The position numbers and the translations under genes were made by a program. Of a stretch of DNA of 46,244 nt, positions 8,458-17,664 are shown in pieces; positions within the stretch are counted from its first letter, which is position 1; every line of letters starts with the position of its first letter. This DNA comes from Aquabacterium parvum (GTDB lineage: Bacteria > Pseudomonadota > Gammaproteobacteria > Burkholderiales > Burkholderiaceae_C), in the NCBI RefSeq assembly GCF_001447195.1, contig NZ_LFRI01000363.1:1-46244 (forward strand), given 5' to 3'. The notes under the pieces are model-generated. The model searched no databases. It was given only the letters and a program-made list of their open reading frames with translations, and was not told the DNA's origin.

Positions 8458-9776
8458 GTGGCGGTTGTTCCTCCGTTGACGCAAACGAACCTGGCGCTTC
8501 CTTCGCTCGGCGTTGGCGGGTGGGGCGATCCGATCTGGTGCGTTTGCATCGTTACGTCGGCTTGGTGATCGCTGGCTTCCTGCTGCAGGCCGGGATCACC
8601 GGGAGCCTTCTGGCCTGGAACCATGAGCTGGAGGCATGGTCCTCGCCGGAGTTGTGGCGCATCAAGCAACCCCATCCCAATGCCGACCGGATGGACCCGT
8701 TGCTGATTCGCGATCGGATCCAGGCTCTGTACCCGGGTACGTTCGTGGCGCGGGTGCCTTTGTCGAAAAAACCGAACGAGCCCGTCGTGCTTCGGCTGTA
8801 CGCACTGCCTGATCCCGCGACAGGCGAGGCGCCAGAGTTGGCAAATGACGAAGTTTTCGTCGATCCCTACAGTGGGAAGGTGCTTGGGCAGCGCAAATGG
8901 GGGGACCTTTCTCAGGGCGTGAAGAACCTCATGCCCTTCATCTACCGCCTCCATCACTCTTTGTTGCTTGGGGATATCGGCAGCTTTGCAATGGGGGTGA
9001 TCGCGTTGCTGTGGACGCTGGATTGCTTCGTTGGCGCCCGGCTGACGCTCCCTGCTCGGCAGACAAGGGGGCGATCCAGACGTCGCGTGAGCTTGACCCA
9101 TTTCAGGGCTTGGTTGAGTCGATGGCGGATTTCCTGGAGCTTGCGCTGGTTTGGCAGCAGCAGCTACAGGCGCCACCTCGATGCGCACCGAGTGGCGGGC
9201 TTGTGGCCTTGGGCAATGCTGTTTGTGTTGGCCTGGAGCGCCGTGGCCTTCAACCTGCGCGAGGTGCATGACCCGATCATGAACGTCTTCTTTGCCCATC
9301 AGCAGGACGTGAAGCCTTCTGATCTGGATGCGCCGCGTTTGTCGCCGAAACTGGATTGGCAGGATGCAAGGCAACGGGGCAGGGCGCTGATGTCTCACCA
9401 GGCTGAACGTGCCGGTTTCGCGGTGCTGGACGAGGATGCATTGAGTCATGACCCGCGAAGTGGTGTGTACAGCTACCGGGTGCGCAGCACCCGTGATGCA
9501 GCCGAACGATGGGGTCTTACTCAGGTGAGCTTTGACGCGGACACGGGAGCTTTGATCGGTGTTTGGCTGCCCACTGGTTCGGCAAGTGGCGACACCATCC
9601 GCACCTGGTTCACCACGCTGCACATGGCCGGGGTGTGGGGTTGGCCCATGCAACTGGTGGTCTGTGCCGCAGGTTTGGCGGTAGCCGCCTTGTCGGTGAC
9701 AGGGGTGGTGATCTGGTGGAGGAAGCGGACAGGGCGGCGCAAGCTCGCCCGAAGGGGTTCAAGCTTGGGCTTGTGA
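8454..9776 (+). CDS. PepSY-domain inner-membrane protein, probable ferrisiderophore reductase
   Basis: This 440-residue protein has four predicted membrane spans: VGLVIAGFLLQAGITGSLLAW near residue 40, a pair in the middle, and MQLVVCAAGLAVAALSVTGVVIWW near the C-terminus. Periplasmic PepSY-type segments such as DEVFVDPYSGKVLG lie between them. It belongs to the PepSY_TM / iron-regulated membrane protein family, which includes FpvG, needed to strip iron from pyoverdine in the periplasm. With a FhuF-type reductase also present, the locus may have both periplasmic and cytoplasmic release steps. The ATG overlaps the stop of the ABC gene. Substrate assignment rests on context. Confidence 0.85.
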   Translation: MSGGCSSVDANEPGASFARRWRVGRSDLVRLHRYVGLVIAGFLLQAGITGSLLAWNHELEAWSSPELWRIKQPHPNADRMDPLLIRDRIQALYPGTFVARVPLSKKPNEPVVLRLYALPDPATGEAPELANDEVFVDPYSGKVLGQRKWGDLSQGVKNLMPFIYRLHHSLLLGDIGSFAMGVIALLWTLDCFVGARLTLPARQTRGRSRRRVSLTHFRAWLSRWRISWSLRWFGSSSYRRHLDAHRVAGLWPWAMLFVLAWSAVAFNLREVHDPIMNVFFAHQQDVKPSDLDAPRLSPKLDWQDARQRGRALMSHQAERAGFAVLDEDALSHDPRSGVYSYRVRSTRDAAERWGLTQVSFDADTGALIGVWLPTGSASGDTIRTWFTTLHMAGVWGWPMQLVVCAAGLAVAALSVTGVVIWWRKRTGRRKLARRGSSLGL

Positions 9777-9804
9777 TCCGGGGGGCAGCATTCATTGCCC
9801 CAGT

Positions 9805-9844
9805 CAGCCCGATTTTTCTCCCACTGAGCGAGACTTTCACAGTG
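9805..9844. repeat. 40-bp interspersed repeat, copy 1
   Basis: These 40 bp, from CAGCCCGATTTTTCTCCC to CTTTCACAGTG, recur exactly at 24344-24383, in the same orientation and 14.5 kb away. The copy lies between the PepSY gene and the Cys-rich protein gene. See the cluster at 24288-24383. Confidence 0.85.
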
Positions 9845-9857
9845 CGCTGAGGCCGCC

Positions 9858-10151
9858 ATGCGGCGCTGGCTGGTCACACTCTCCCTGCTCCTGGCTTCCT
9901 GGCAGGTGTTGGGGGCTGTGCGCCTGAGCGAGCCCTGTTGCGATGACCCGTGCGACGCCGTCATGGCCTGTGTGCCGGTTGCTTGCACGGCGTGTGCAGG
10001 ATGTGCCGGCAGTGCGCTGAGTGCAACCGACCTGCGAATGCTCCCGGTGATGCCTGAAGAAGACCGCCCCCAGCGCCTTGGGTGGCGACAGGCACCGGAG
10101 CCGGTCGGCGACATCTGGAAGCCACCTCGGAAGATGGATCGCTTCACCTGA
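9858..10151 (+). CDS. Small secreted Cys-rich protein, unknown function
   Basis: This 97-residue product has a signal peptide (MRRWLVTLSLLLASWQVLGA) and then eight cysteines within about 25 residues, including a CC pair and CxxC-like spacings (TACAGCAG). The C-terminal half is polar and Pro-rich. The cysteine density and its position just before a second Cys-rich peptide and a metal-efflux operon suggest periplasmic binding of a soft metal such as Cu(I), but I recognise no named family. A TGAGG lies just upstream of the ATG. Confidence in coding rests on the signal peptide and cysteine pattern. Confidence 0.6.
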   Translation: MRRWLVTLSLLLASWQVLGAVRLSEPCCDDPCDAVMACVPVACTACAGCAGSALSATDLRMLPVMPEEDRPQRLGWRQAPEPVGDIWKPPRKMDRFT

Positions 10152-10185
10152 TTCGATTTCCCCATTTTTCAAAGGAACTTTCAAC

Positions 10186-10317
10186 ATGAAGAACTTGCTG
10201 ATCAAGGCTGGCGCCGGCCTGGGCCTCATGGGGCTGACCGCCGTCGTCTGGGCCACGGAGGCCTGTTGTGGTGACCTGACCTGTTGCCTTGAGCACTTGG
10301 CCTGTTGCCTGAACTGA
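10186..10317 (+). CDS. 43-residue secreted peptide with three Cys-Cys pairs
   Basis: A strong ribosome site (AAAGGA at 10171-10176) precedes an ATG encoding only 43 residues. The first 23 form a clear signal peptide ending VVWA. The mature part of about 20 residues contains CC three times, in ACCGD, TCCLE and ACCLN, so six of about twenty residues are Cys. A good terminator follows directly. Periplasmic binding of thiophilic metal is a reasonable inference given the neighbours; no named family is recognised. Confidence 0.7.
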   Translation: MKNLLIKAGAGLGLMGLTAVVWATEACCGDLTCCLEHLACCLN

Positions 10318-10340
10318 AGCGGCCTGACCGCTGAGTAAAG

Positions 10341-10372
10341 AGGGCCGCCGGGCACGCCTGGCGGCCCTTTTG
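10341..10372 (+). terminator. Rho-independent terminator after the Cys-pair peptide
   Basis: A 9-bp GC-rich stem (AGGGCCGCC 10341-10349 with GGCGGCCCT 10360-10368) has a 10-nt loop and a TTTT run. It separates the small Cys-rich genes from the efflux operon. Confidence 0.85.
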
Positions 10373-10538
10373 CGTGCGAGAACGAGGGTTGCCCCGTCAA
10401 CAGAAAGCGTTGTTGGCCATCATCCTCGACCCTGGTCAAGAAATGCGAATCACCAGGTGCGGGGAAGCGCGATCGTGCCCGCACTCCGAACCCGGACAGT
10501 GGCTGCGCCGCTCAGGCTCCCCTGCTAGACTGCGCTCC

Positions 10539-10892
10539 ATGCGCCGCAGGCTCTCCATCCTCCTCGTCCTCTGCATGCTCTGGCAATCGCTGGCGTGTGC
10601 AGGGCTGGGCGTGTTGGTGACCGAAGGCAAGGAGATGGTCCACGCCATGCTCCACTTCGAGGGGGTGTCGCACCACCATGACGACCATGGTGATGGCTTT
10701 CACCTCGACGACTCGGCGGCATCCCGGCAGCATGTGATGAACGACGCTTGCCTGTTCGCCCCGGTTTTGCTGGCCGAAGTCGTTCTGCCCGTGCTCAGCT
10801 TGCGTGCAGAGCCGCCGGCCGCGGCCATCGCCACCGAGCCAGCTCAGCCCTTCCTGATGGGGCTTGAGCGACCGCCCCGATCACTCACCTGA
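10539..10892 (+). CDS. His-rich CzcI-like periplasmic protein
   Basis: This 117-residue protein has an N-terminal hydrophobic signal (LSILLVLCMLWQSLACA) and then a His/Asp cluster HHHDDHGDGFH near residues 45-55, a likely divalent-metal site. Small His-rich secreted proteins of this type (CzcI/CnrY-region proteins) sit at the 5' end of czcCBA-type operons in Burkholderiales, as here, about 100 bp ahead of a TolC-type gene. The start is the ATG at 10539; the frame extends upstream to 10374, but the signal peptide begins at this Met. The family assignment rests on gene order and composition. Confidence 0.65.
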   Translation: MRRRLSILLVLCMLWQSLACAGLGVLVTEGKEMVHAMLHFEGVSHHHDDHGDGFHLDDSAASRQHVMNDACLFAPVLLAEVVLPVLSLRAEPPAAAIATEPAQPFLMGLERPPRSLT

Positions 10893-10993
10893 CACCGCCG
10901 TGATGCGCGGGGCAAGTCCCTGCGTGTCGGGTTCGAACCGGGGCGCCTGTCAGCCGTGCTGAAAGCCGGCGAGGGCCCCACGTTTCAGTCAGG

Positions 10994-12280
10994 ATGACCG
11001 TGATGTCCCTCCCATGGCTCACCCCGTGGTGCCTGGCCTGCGTGATCGCAGGCGGCACCCTGGGCTGCCCCGCGTTGGCGCAGCCCGCCCCCGCCCCGTC
11101 CCCTTCCAGCCCCTCCGCTTTGGCCGCACAGCGCCCCACGCTGGCGCAGGCCCTGGATGCGGCCTGGGCCCGCTCCGTCGAAGCGTCCGAATCACGTGGC
11201 CGACACCGGCAGGCCCAGGCCGAGCAGCGGGTGGCCTCCACCTGGCTGGCGGGCCCGCCCGCGCTGGAACTGTCGCAGCGAGAAGGCCGTGGCGCGGCCG
11301 CCGATGGGGCCCGAGAAACCGACGTCGGCCTGGCTTGGCCCTTGTGGCGCCTGGGCCAGCGTCAGCAGAGCGCCGATGCGGCCGAGGCCGAAGTCGCCTG
11401 GGCCCGCGCGGCCGAACAGGTGGCCCGGCTGAAGCTGGCCGCTCAGGTGCGCGAGTCGGCCACCCAGCTGACGACGGCCGAGTCGCAGGCGCAGCAGGCG
11501 GACCGGCAGCACCAACTGCTCGAAGCGCTGAGCGCGGACGTTGAGCGGCGCGTCAAGGCGGGCGACCTGGCGCCTGCCGACGCCATGGCCGCCAGGGCGG
11601 ACATGCTGGCCGCGAGGGCGATGGCTCGGCAGGCGCAGCAAGCCCACGAGGCGCAGCGCAGCGCCTGGGCCTTGCTGACGGGCTGGCAGATCGCGCCCGA
11701 GCCGGAGGCGTTCCCTGAGGAGCCCGACGCCCAGCAAGGCGCCTTGGTCGACGACCACATGGAGGCCCGCCTGGCCGATGCGGCAGTTCAACGGGCACGG
11801 CAGCGGCTGGCCCAGGCCCAGGCTCAGTGGGGGGCGCCACCTGAACTGGCCATCGGCCTGCGTCAGGAGCGGCCGGGATGGGGGCAGCCCCTTGAAAGGA
11901 GCGTGGCGCTGTCGCTGCGCTGGCCGCTTGGCAGCGAGGCCCACAACCAACCTCGCCTGGCGGCGGCCTGGGCCGAGCAGGACACGGCGCAGGCCGCCCA
12001 GCAGCGCTTGCGCCTGCAGCTCGAAGCCGAGCTCAGCCTGGCCCGCAGCCACCTCGCGGCCACCCGGGCCCAGGCCGAAGCACACCAGGAGCGCGCGGCC
12101 CTGCTCAGCGAGCGTGCGCGCCTGCTCCAGAAGGCCTTTCAGGCCGGCGAGTCGGCCTTGCCCGAGGTGCTTCGCGGCTTGGCCGCGGCCAGCCAGGCCG
12201 AGTCGGATGCCGTGCGTCAACAAGCGGCCGTGGCCCAAGCCCAGGCCCGTTTCCACCAAGCGTTGGGGCAACTCCCATGA
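10994..12280 (+). CDS. TolC-family outer-membrane channel of the metal efflux system (CzcC/CusC-like)
   Basis: This 428-residue protein has a signal peptide ending in PALAQ, a Pro/Ser linker, and two long coiled-coil stretches rich in Ala, Gln, Arg and Glu (about 110-240 and 300-420) typical of the outer-membrane efflux protein fold. The repeat spacing TLAQALDAAWARS / QALGQLP fits CzcC-type members. It forms the outer-membrane exit duct of the tripartite pump with the adaptor and RND genes downstream. An alternative ATG lies at 11003. The stop overlaps the next start by 4 bp. Confidence 0.87.
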   Translation: MTVMSLPWLTPWCLACVIAGGTLGCPALAQPAPAPSPSSPSALAAQRPTLAQALDAAWARSVEASESRGRHRQAQAEQRVASTWLAGPPALELSQREGRGAAADGARETDVGLAWPLWRLGQRQQSADAAEAEVAWARAAEQVARLKLAAQVRESATQLTTAESQAQQADRQHQLLEALSADVERRVKAGDLAPADAMAARADMLAARAMARQAQQAHEAQRSAWALLTGWQIAPEPEAFPEEPDAQQGALVDDHMEARLADAAVQRARQRLAQAQAQWGAPPELAIGLRQERPGWGQPLERSVALSLRWPLGSEAHNQPRLAAAWAEQDTAQAAQQRLRLQLEAELSLARSHLAATRAQAEAHQERAALLSERARLLQKAFQAGESALPEVLRGLAAASQAESDAVRQQAAVAQAQARFHQALGQLP

Positions 12281-12891
12281 AGAACACGATCAAGCGAACC
12301 CTCCTCAGGCCTGTGCTGGCCTGGGCATTTTGTGCGCTGTCTGGCCCGGCGTGGGCAGGCCCCGGGGCCCATGGCCCCAACGGTGAGCACCTCGACGCCC
12401 CGGCGCAAAACGTCTCTGCATCGGCCGCAACCGCGCCCCGGCTGGAGGCCCAGTCCGAGTTGTTCGAGCTGGTCGGTCAACTGGGCTCGGGCGAGTTGTC
12501 GGTGCTGATCGATCGCTTCGCCACCAATGAGCCGGTGCTCCGCGCCGATGTCGAAATCGAGTCGGGCCCGCTCAAGGCAAAGGCCCGGTTCCACGAAGAC
12601 CACGGCGACTACGCGGTCGATGACCCAGCCCTGTTGAAGCTGCTGGCGACCCCAGGCGAGCACCCGGTGGTGATCACCATCCTGGCGGGCGAAGACAGCG
12701 ACCTGCTCGATGCCGTGCTGCGGGTCGAGGCGGGCGCGCTGGCTCAGGGGAGCGAAGGTCACCCGGGCAGCGCGTGGACACGCTGGGGCCTGGGCGCGCT
12801 CGTCGCCGTGGTGGCGGCGAGCGCCTGGGGTTGGCGGCGGCACCAGCTCAGTCGGGTCGCGGCCCGCAACGTCGATGGAGGTCAGGCATGA
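12277..12891 (+). CDS. Secreted, C-terminally membrane-anchored accessory protein of the efflux operon
   Basis: This 204-residue protein has a signal peptide ending AWA, then the short motif [11 protein letters not shown] at mature position 3, a beta-rich central domain (about 60-150), and one hydrophobic segment (GLGALVAVVAASAWGW) followed by Arg/His near the C-terminus. It therefore probably stands in the periplasm anchored in the inner membrane. The motif is repeated at the same place in the adaptor encoded next, so the two may share a metal site or a docking surface. The 4-bp overlaps on both sides tie it to the pump. I know it only as an accessory of CzcCBA-like operons; no biochemical role is assigned. 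Confidence 0.7.
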   Translation: MKNTIKRTLLRPVLAWAFCALSGPAWAGPGAHGPNGEHLDAPAQNVSASAATAPRLEAQSELFELVGQLGSGELSVLIDRFATNEPVLRADVEIESGPLKAKARFHEDHGDYAVDDPALLKLLATPGEHPVVITILAGEDSDLLDAVLRVEAGALAQGSEGHPGSAWTRWGLGALVAVVAASAWGWRRHQLSRVAARNVDGGQA

Positions 12892-14021
12892 ATCGCAAGT
12901 TGTTTGCAAACCGCTGGCCTGCATGCGCCGCGCTGGTGCTGAGCCTGGCGCTGTCCCCGGTCCACGCGTCGCCGGGGGCCCACGGGCCCAACGGCGAGCA
13001 CCTGGACCTGGCGGCAGCCCCCAACGCCGCGGGCCTGGCCCGCCTGCCCGACGGCAGCGTCCAGGTGCCCAAGCTGGCCCAGCGGCGCATGGGCCTGCGC
13101 ACGCTGATCGCGGCCGAGTCGGCGGCGGCCGTGACGGTCCAGCTTCCCGGGCGCGTGATCGCCGACCCCAATGCCAGCGGGTGGATGCAGTCGGCCCACG
13201 GCGGTCGGATCGAGGCGGGCCCCAAAGGGCTGCCCGTGGCCGGTCAGGTCGTTCGCCAGGGCGAGGTCCTGGCCTGGGTGCGCCACCATGCCGAGCCATA
13301 TGCCCAGGCCGCCCAGCGATCGCAGCGCGCCGAGTTGCGCGCGGCGCGGGAGCTGGCCGAGCAGCGCCTCCAGCGCCTGGCGTCCCTGGAGGGCACGGTG
13401 CCCCGCAAGGAGATCGAGGCGGCCCGCGTCGAAGCGCGGTCGCTGCAGGAGCGCGAGCGCGACATCGGCGCCAGCCTGGATGCCCGCGAACCCTTGCGCG
13501 CACCGGTCTCTGGTGTCGTCGCGCGGGTGGCGATCCAGGTGGGGCAGGTCGTCGAGAGCCGGGAGGTGCTGGTGGAGGTCGTCGACCCTGCCCGCATGCT
13601 GGTCGAGGCCTCGACGCCGGATGTCCAGCTGGGCGCGCAGGTTGACACCGCCAGCCTGGTCGGCGTGGAGGGCGTGAAGCTGAAGCTGATCGGTGCGGCC
13701 CGGGCCCTGCGCGACGGGGTCTTGCCCCTGACCTTCGGGGTGCAGGTGTCCGACGGCGCCATGCTGGCGGTGGGGCAGCCGGTCGTGGTGACGGCGGCGC
13801 TCAAGGCGCGCCGCCAGGGCATCGTGCTGCCCGCCGAGGCGGTGGTGCGCAGCCCGTCGAACGAGGCGGTGGTGTGGATCAAGTCGGGCGCAGAGCGCTT
13901 CGTGCCGCAGCCCGTGCAGGTCCAGGTGCTGGACACGCACACCGTGCTGGTGACCCGGGGCCTGTCGGCCGACAACCGGGTCGTGGTCCAGGGCGCGGCG
14001 CTGGTCGCGCAGATCCGCTGA
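12888..14021 (+). CDS. RND periplasmic adaptor (CzcB/CusB-like membrane fusion protein)
   Basis: This 377-residue protein joins the RND pump to the TolC channel. It has a signal peptide ending VHA, the N-terminal [11 protein letters not shown] motif, a biotinyl/lipoyl half ([25 protein letters not shown]), an alpha-helical hairpin rich in Glu/Arg/Ala (about 145-200), the second lipoyl half ([20 protein letters not shown]) and a beta-barrel/membrane-proximal region. The ATG at 12888 has GGAGGTCAGG in front and overlaps the previous stop; earlier in-frame starts lack support. The His and acidic residues of the N-terminal motif could deliver metal to the pump (inference). Confidence 0.9.
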   Translation: MNRKLFANRWPACAALVLSLALSPVHASPGAHGPNGEHLDLAAAPNAAGLARLPDGSVQVPKLAQRRMGLRTLIAAESAAAVTVQLPGRVIADPNASGWMQSAHGGRIEAGPKGLPVAGQVVRQGEVLAWVRHHAEPYAQAAQRSQRAELRAARELAEQRLQRLASLEGTVPRKEIEAARVEARSLQERERDIGASLDAREPLRAPVSGVVARVAIQVGQVVESREVLVEVVDPARMLVEASTPDVQLGAQVDTASLVGVEGVKLKLIGAARALRDGVLPLTFGVQVSDGAMLAVGQPVVVTAALKARRQGIVLPAEAVVRSPSNEAVVWIKSGAERFVPQPVQVQVLDTHTVLVTRGLSADNRVVVQGAALVAQIR

Positions 14022-14031
14022 AGGGGCTGGC

Positions 14032-17000
14032 ATGTTCAACTGGATCGTCAGGCACAGCCTGCACAACCGGCTCTTCGTGCTGGCCATCGCCACCGTGCTG
14101 ATGGCCTGCGGGGCGATCACGGCCTGGCGCACGCCGGTCGATGTGTTCCCGGACCTCAACAAGCCCGTCGTCACGGTGATGGCCGAGGCGGGTGGCATGG
14201 CACCGGAAGAGGTCGAGCAACTGGTCACCTTCCCCATCGAGACGGCGCTCAACGGCATGCCCGGTGTCACCCGGGTGCGTTCGACGTCCGGGGTGGGCTT
14301 GTCCATCGTCTACGCGGAGTTCGATTGGGGCACCGACGTCTACCGCAATCGCCAGCTGGTGGCCGAGCGACTGGGGCAATTGAGGTCGCAACTGCCCCAG
14401 TCCATCACCCCGGTGATGGGGCCGGTCTCGTCCATCATGGGCGAGATCATGCTCATCGCCTTGCCGCTGGGCGATGGCAAGGACGCCGCCTCGCCCATGC
14501 AGGCGCGTGAGCACGCGGACTTCGTGCTGCGGCCGCGCCTGCTGGCCGTGCCCGGGGTGTCTCAGGTGATCCCCATCGGTGGCGAGGTGCGGCAGCTGCG
14601 GGTGGAGCCGGATCCCGCGCGCATGGCCCAGCTGGGGGTCTCCCTGAGCCAGGTCGAGCAGGCCTTGCGTGGCTTTGCCACCAACGCGGGCGGCGGCTTC
14701 GTGGACCTCAACAGCCGCGAGTACCTGATTCGCCACCTCGGCCGCACCAACAAGGTGGAGGACCTGCAGGGCATGGCGGTGGCCTGGAAAGAGGGGCGAC
14801 CGGTGTTGCTGAACCAGGTGGCCCAGGTCAGGTTCGCGCCAGGGCTCAAGCGGGGTGACGCTGGCTTCAAGGGCCAGCCGGCCGTCATCGTCAGCGTGCA
14901 GAAGCAGCCCTCGGCGGACACGGTGAAAGTGACCGCCCTCATCGAGCGCGCGCTGGAGGAGCTCCGGGCCGGCATGCCCCCAGGCCTGGCCGCTCCCCAG
15001 GTGCTCTTCAGGCAGGCGGACTTCATCCAGGCGTCCATCGGCAACGTGACCGAGGCGCTGCGGGACGGCGCCATCATGGTGGCCATCGTGCTGTTTGCCT
15101 TCCTGCTGTCGGCTCGCACCACGCTGATCTCGCTGGTGGCCATCCCGCTGTCGCTGGCGGTGACGGCGCTCGTGTTCCGGCTGCTGGACCAGTCGATCAA
15201 CGTGATGACCCTGGGTGGCCTGGCCATCGCGGTCGGCGAGCTGGTCGACGATGCGGTGGTGGACGTGGAGAACATCCTGCGCCGGCTCAAGGAGAACCGC
15301 TTTCTGCCGCAGCCCAGGCCCATCCTGGAGGTGGTGCGCCAAGCCAGCGTGGAGGTCCGCTCGGGCATCGTCTACGCCACGGTGATCGTCGTGCTGGTGT
15401 TCGTGCCGCTGTTCGCGCTGCCCGGCATTGAGGGCCGCCTGTTCGCGCCCCTGGGCATCGCCTACATCGTGTCCATCCTGGCGTCGATGCTGGTGTCCAT
15501 GACCGTCACGCCGGTGCTGTGCAGCGCCTTGCTCGGCCGCATGAAGCGGCTGGACCATGGGGACAGCCCGCTGGTGGCCAGGCTCAAGGCTTGGGACCGG
15601 CGCCTGCTCGACTGGTCCTTCCCGCACGCCAGGCTGCTCCTGGGTGGGGCGGTGGTGGCGGTGGCTGCGGCTGCGGCCACGGTGCCCTTCTTCCCGCGCG
15701 CTTTCCTGCCGGCTTTCAACGAAGGCTCGCTGGTGTTGTCGCTGATGTTCACCCCCGGCACCTCGCTGGCCGAGGCGAACCGCATGGGCGCCATCGCCGA
15801 GCGGCTGATCACCGAGGTGCCAGGTGTCACGCAGGTCGGCCGGCGCACCGGGCGTGCCGAGCTGGACGAGCACGCCGAGGGCGTGCATTCGGCGGAAATC
15901 GACGTGGACCTGCGCCGCGACGGGCCGCCCGTGGACCGCGAGGCGGTGATGGCGCAGATCCGTGCCCAGTTGTCGGTCCTGCCCGCGCAGGTGGCCATCG
16001 GTCAGCCCATTTCGCACCGGCTGGATCACCTGCTCTCGGGCGTGCGCGCCCAGATCGCCATCAAGGTCTACGGCGACGACACCGACACCTTGCGCGGCCT
16101 GGCCGAGCAGCTTCGGCAAGGCCTGGCCGGGGTTCATGGCCTGGTCGACCTGACCGTCGAGAAGCAGGTCCTGATTCCCCAGGTGATGGTTCGCATCGAC
16201 CCGCAGCGGCTCGCGCAAACCGGCCTGGCGCCGGGCGAGGCAGTGCGCATCCTCCAAACGTTGACCGACGGGGCGCACGGGGCCCAGATCGTGGATGGGC
16301 CTCGTCGCTACGACCTGGTCTTGCGCCTGCCGGACGCGCAACGCGGCCCCGTCGACCTGGCGCGCACGCTGATCGACACGCCCGCCGGCCGCTTGCCGGT
16401 GTCGAGCTTTGCCAGCGTCGAAGAGGCCGATGGCCCCAACCAGATCGGTCGGGAGAACGGCCGTCGCCGCATCGTGGTCTACGCCAACACCGATGGTTCG
16501 GACATGGGGCAGGTCATCGCAGAGATCCGGCAGGTCATCGGGCGCACAGCGTTGCCAGCGGGCAGCTTCATCAGCCTGGAAGGCCAGTTCCAGGCGCAGG
16601 AGCAGGCCACCCAGCTCATCCTGGGCCTGTCCCTGGTGTCGCTGACGATGATGTTCCTGGTGCTGTACTCGCGCTATCGGTCGGCGGTGCTGGCCGGGGT
16701 CATCATGGCCAACATCCCCCTGGCCCTGATCGGCAGTGTGGTGGCCATGTGGTTGGCGGGGGTGAGCCTGTCGGTCGCGGCCATGGTGGGCTTCATCACC
16801 CTGGCCGGCATCGCCACCCGCAACGGCATCCTCAAGATCAGCCACTACATCAACCTGTGTCGCTTCGAAGGAGAGTCCTTCAGCCAGGCCATGATCGTGC
16901 GGGGCTCGCTGGAGCGCCTGACCCCGGTGCTGATGACCGCCTTGGTGGCGGCCTTCGCGCTGACCCCGCTGCTCCTGGCGGGGGACGCCCCCGGCAAGGA

Positions 17001-17187
17001 GATCCTGCACCCGGTGGCGGTGGTGATTTTCGGTGGGCTGGTCAGCTCCACGCTGCTGGACACCCTGCTCACGCCCTTGCTGTTCTGGCGCCTGGGCCGC
17101 GAGCCCACCGAGCGCCTGTTGCGCGCCTCTGCCGAGTCCGAATCCGCTGAGCCAGGGTCCCTGGCCGAAACCCGCGACGTTTTCTGA
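14032..17187 (+). CDS. Heavy-metal efflux RND transporter (CzcA/CusA family)
   Basis: This 1051-residue inner-membrane pump uses the proton gradient to drive metal out through the adaptor and TolC channel. The N-terminus [20 protein letters not shown], two large periplasmic loops (about 35-330 and 550-860) and two groups of membrane helices give the usual HME-RND layout. The helix IV motif is [14 protein letters not shown] (residues 401-414), with paired Asp residues in the proton-relay region. This differs from the DFG-x3-DG form of CzcA and from classical CusA, so the metal cannot be set from the motif. The nearby copper genes suggest Cu/Ag but do not prove it. It starts 10 nt after the adaptor. 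Confidence 0.92.
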   Translation: MFNWIVRHSLHNRLFVLAIATVLMACGAITAWRTPVDVFPDLNKPVVTVMAEAGGMAPEEVEQLVTFPIETALNGMPGVTRVRSTSGVGLSIVYAEFDWGTDVYRNRQLVAERLGQLRSQLPQSITPVMGPVSSIMGEIMLIALPLGDGKDAASPMQAREHADFVLRPRLLAVPGVSQVIPIGGEVRQLRVEPDPARMAQLGVSLSQVEQALRGFATNAGGGFVDLNSREYLIRHLGRTNKVEDLQGMAVAWKEGRPVLLNQVAQVRFAPGLKRGDAGFKGQPAVIVSVQKQPSADTVKVTALIERALEELRAGMPPGLAAPQVLFRQADFIQASIGNVTEALRDGAIMVAIVLFAFLLSARTTLISLVAIPLSLAVTALVFRLLDQSINVMTLGGLAIAVGELVDDAVVDVENILRRLKENRFLPQPRPILEVVRQASVEVRSGIVYATVIVVLVFVPLFALPGIEGRLFAPLGIAYIVSILASMLVSMTVTPVLCSALLGRMKRLDHGDSPLVARLKAWDRRLLDWSFPHARLLLGGAVVAVAAAAATVPFFPRAFLPAFNEGSLVLSLMFTPGTSLAEANRMGAIAERLITEVPGVTQVGRRTGRAELDEHAEGVHSAEIDVDLRRDGPPVDREAVMAQIRAQLSVLPAQVAIGQPISHRLDHLLSGVRAQIAIKVYGDDTDTLRGLAEQLRQGLAGVHGLVDLTVEKQVLIPQVMVRIDPQRLAQTGLAPGEAVRILQTLTDGAHGAQIVDGPRRYDLVLRLPDAQRGPVDLARTLIDTPAGRLPVSSFASVEEADGPNQIGRENGRRRIVVYANTDGSDMGQVIAEIRQVIGRTALPAGSFISLEGQFQAQEQATQLILGLSLVSLTMMFLVLYSRYRSAVLAGVIMANIPLALIGSVVAMWLAGVSLSVAAMVGFITLAGIATRNGILKISHYINLCRFEGESFSQAMIVRGSLERLTPVLMTALVAAFALTPLLLAGDAPGKEILHPVAVVIFGGLVSSTLLDTLLTPLLFWRLGREPTERLLRASAESESAEPGSLAETRDVF

Positions 17188-17260
17188 AGCGGGCGTCACC
17201 CACCCGGGCCAGCGTGGTGCCGCCCTCAAGCGCACCCCCACTTCAAACGGAGAACACACC

Positions 17261-17641
17261 ATGCGTACCAGACAACTCATCCAGATCGCAGCCTTGGCTC
17301 TGGGGGCGCTGAGCCTGAACCCGGCGATGGCCCATGGCGCAGGCGAGCCGCACCATGGCGGCGTTGTCCAGGTCGTCAACGACCTGGCCTTCGAGCTGGT
17401 GGCCGAGGCCGATGGCGCCTCCCTTTACCTGGTGGACCACGATGCGCCGAAGTCGGCCAAGGGCGTCACCGGCAAGCTCACGGTGTTGCAGGGCGGCAAG
17501 AAGACCGAGGCCGAGCTCAAGGAGGCTGGCGGCAACCAGCTTCGTGCCCAGGGCGTCAAGCTGGGCAAAGGCGACAAGGTGGTGGCCGTGCTGAACAACG
17601 TCGCAGGCAAGACCGTGACGGTGCGCTTCACCTTGAAGTGA
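17261..17641 (+). CDS. Small His-rich-N-terminus periplasmic protein of the efflux operon
   Basis: This 126-residue protein has a signal peptide ending AMA followed at once by HGAGEPHHGGVV, a likely metal-binding N-terminus. A single beta-rich domain with LVDHDAPKSAKGVTGKLTVL and KTVTVRFTLK follows. A ribosome site (ACGGAGAAC) precedes the ATG at 17261. It lies 73 bp downstream of the RND gene in the same direction and is probably the last gene of that operon. It could act as a periplasmic metal chaperone in the way CusF does, but its sequence is not CusF. It converges on copA. Confidence 0.72.
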   Translation: MRTRQLIQIAALALGALSLNPAMAHGAGEPHHGGVVQVVNDLAFELVAEADGASLYLVDHDAPKSAKGVTGKLTVLQGGKKTEAELKEAGGNQLRAQGVKLGKGDKVVAVLNNVAGKTVTVRFTLK

Positions 17642-17664
17642 GGCGCCGAGCGCCCGCGCCGGCC

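Noticed and set aside
8403..9653. A 416-codon frame opposite the PepSY gene
   Set aside because: Shadow frame with Pro/His/Arg-rich sequence and no recognisable domain.
10905..10965. GGTTCGAACC resembling a tRNA T-loop
   Set aside because: No matching acceptor stem, anticodon arm or D-arm could be folded around it; treated as a chance palindrome.
13879..17379. A 1166-codon open frame antisense to the RND pump gene
   Set aside because: It is an antisense shadow of a GC-rich gene: low-complexity His/Arg/Gln/Asp composition and no domain, while the opposite strand encodes a complete RND transporter.
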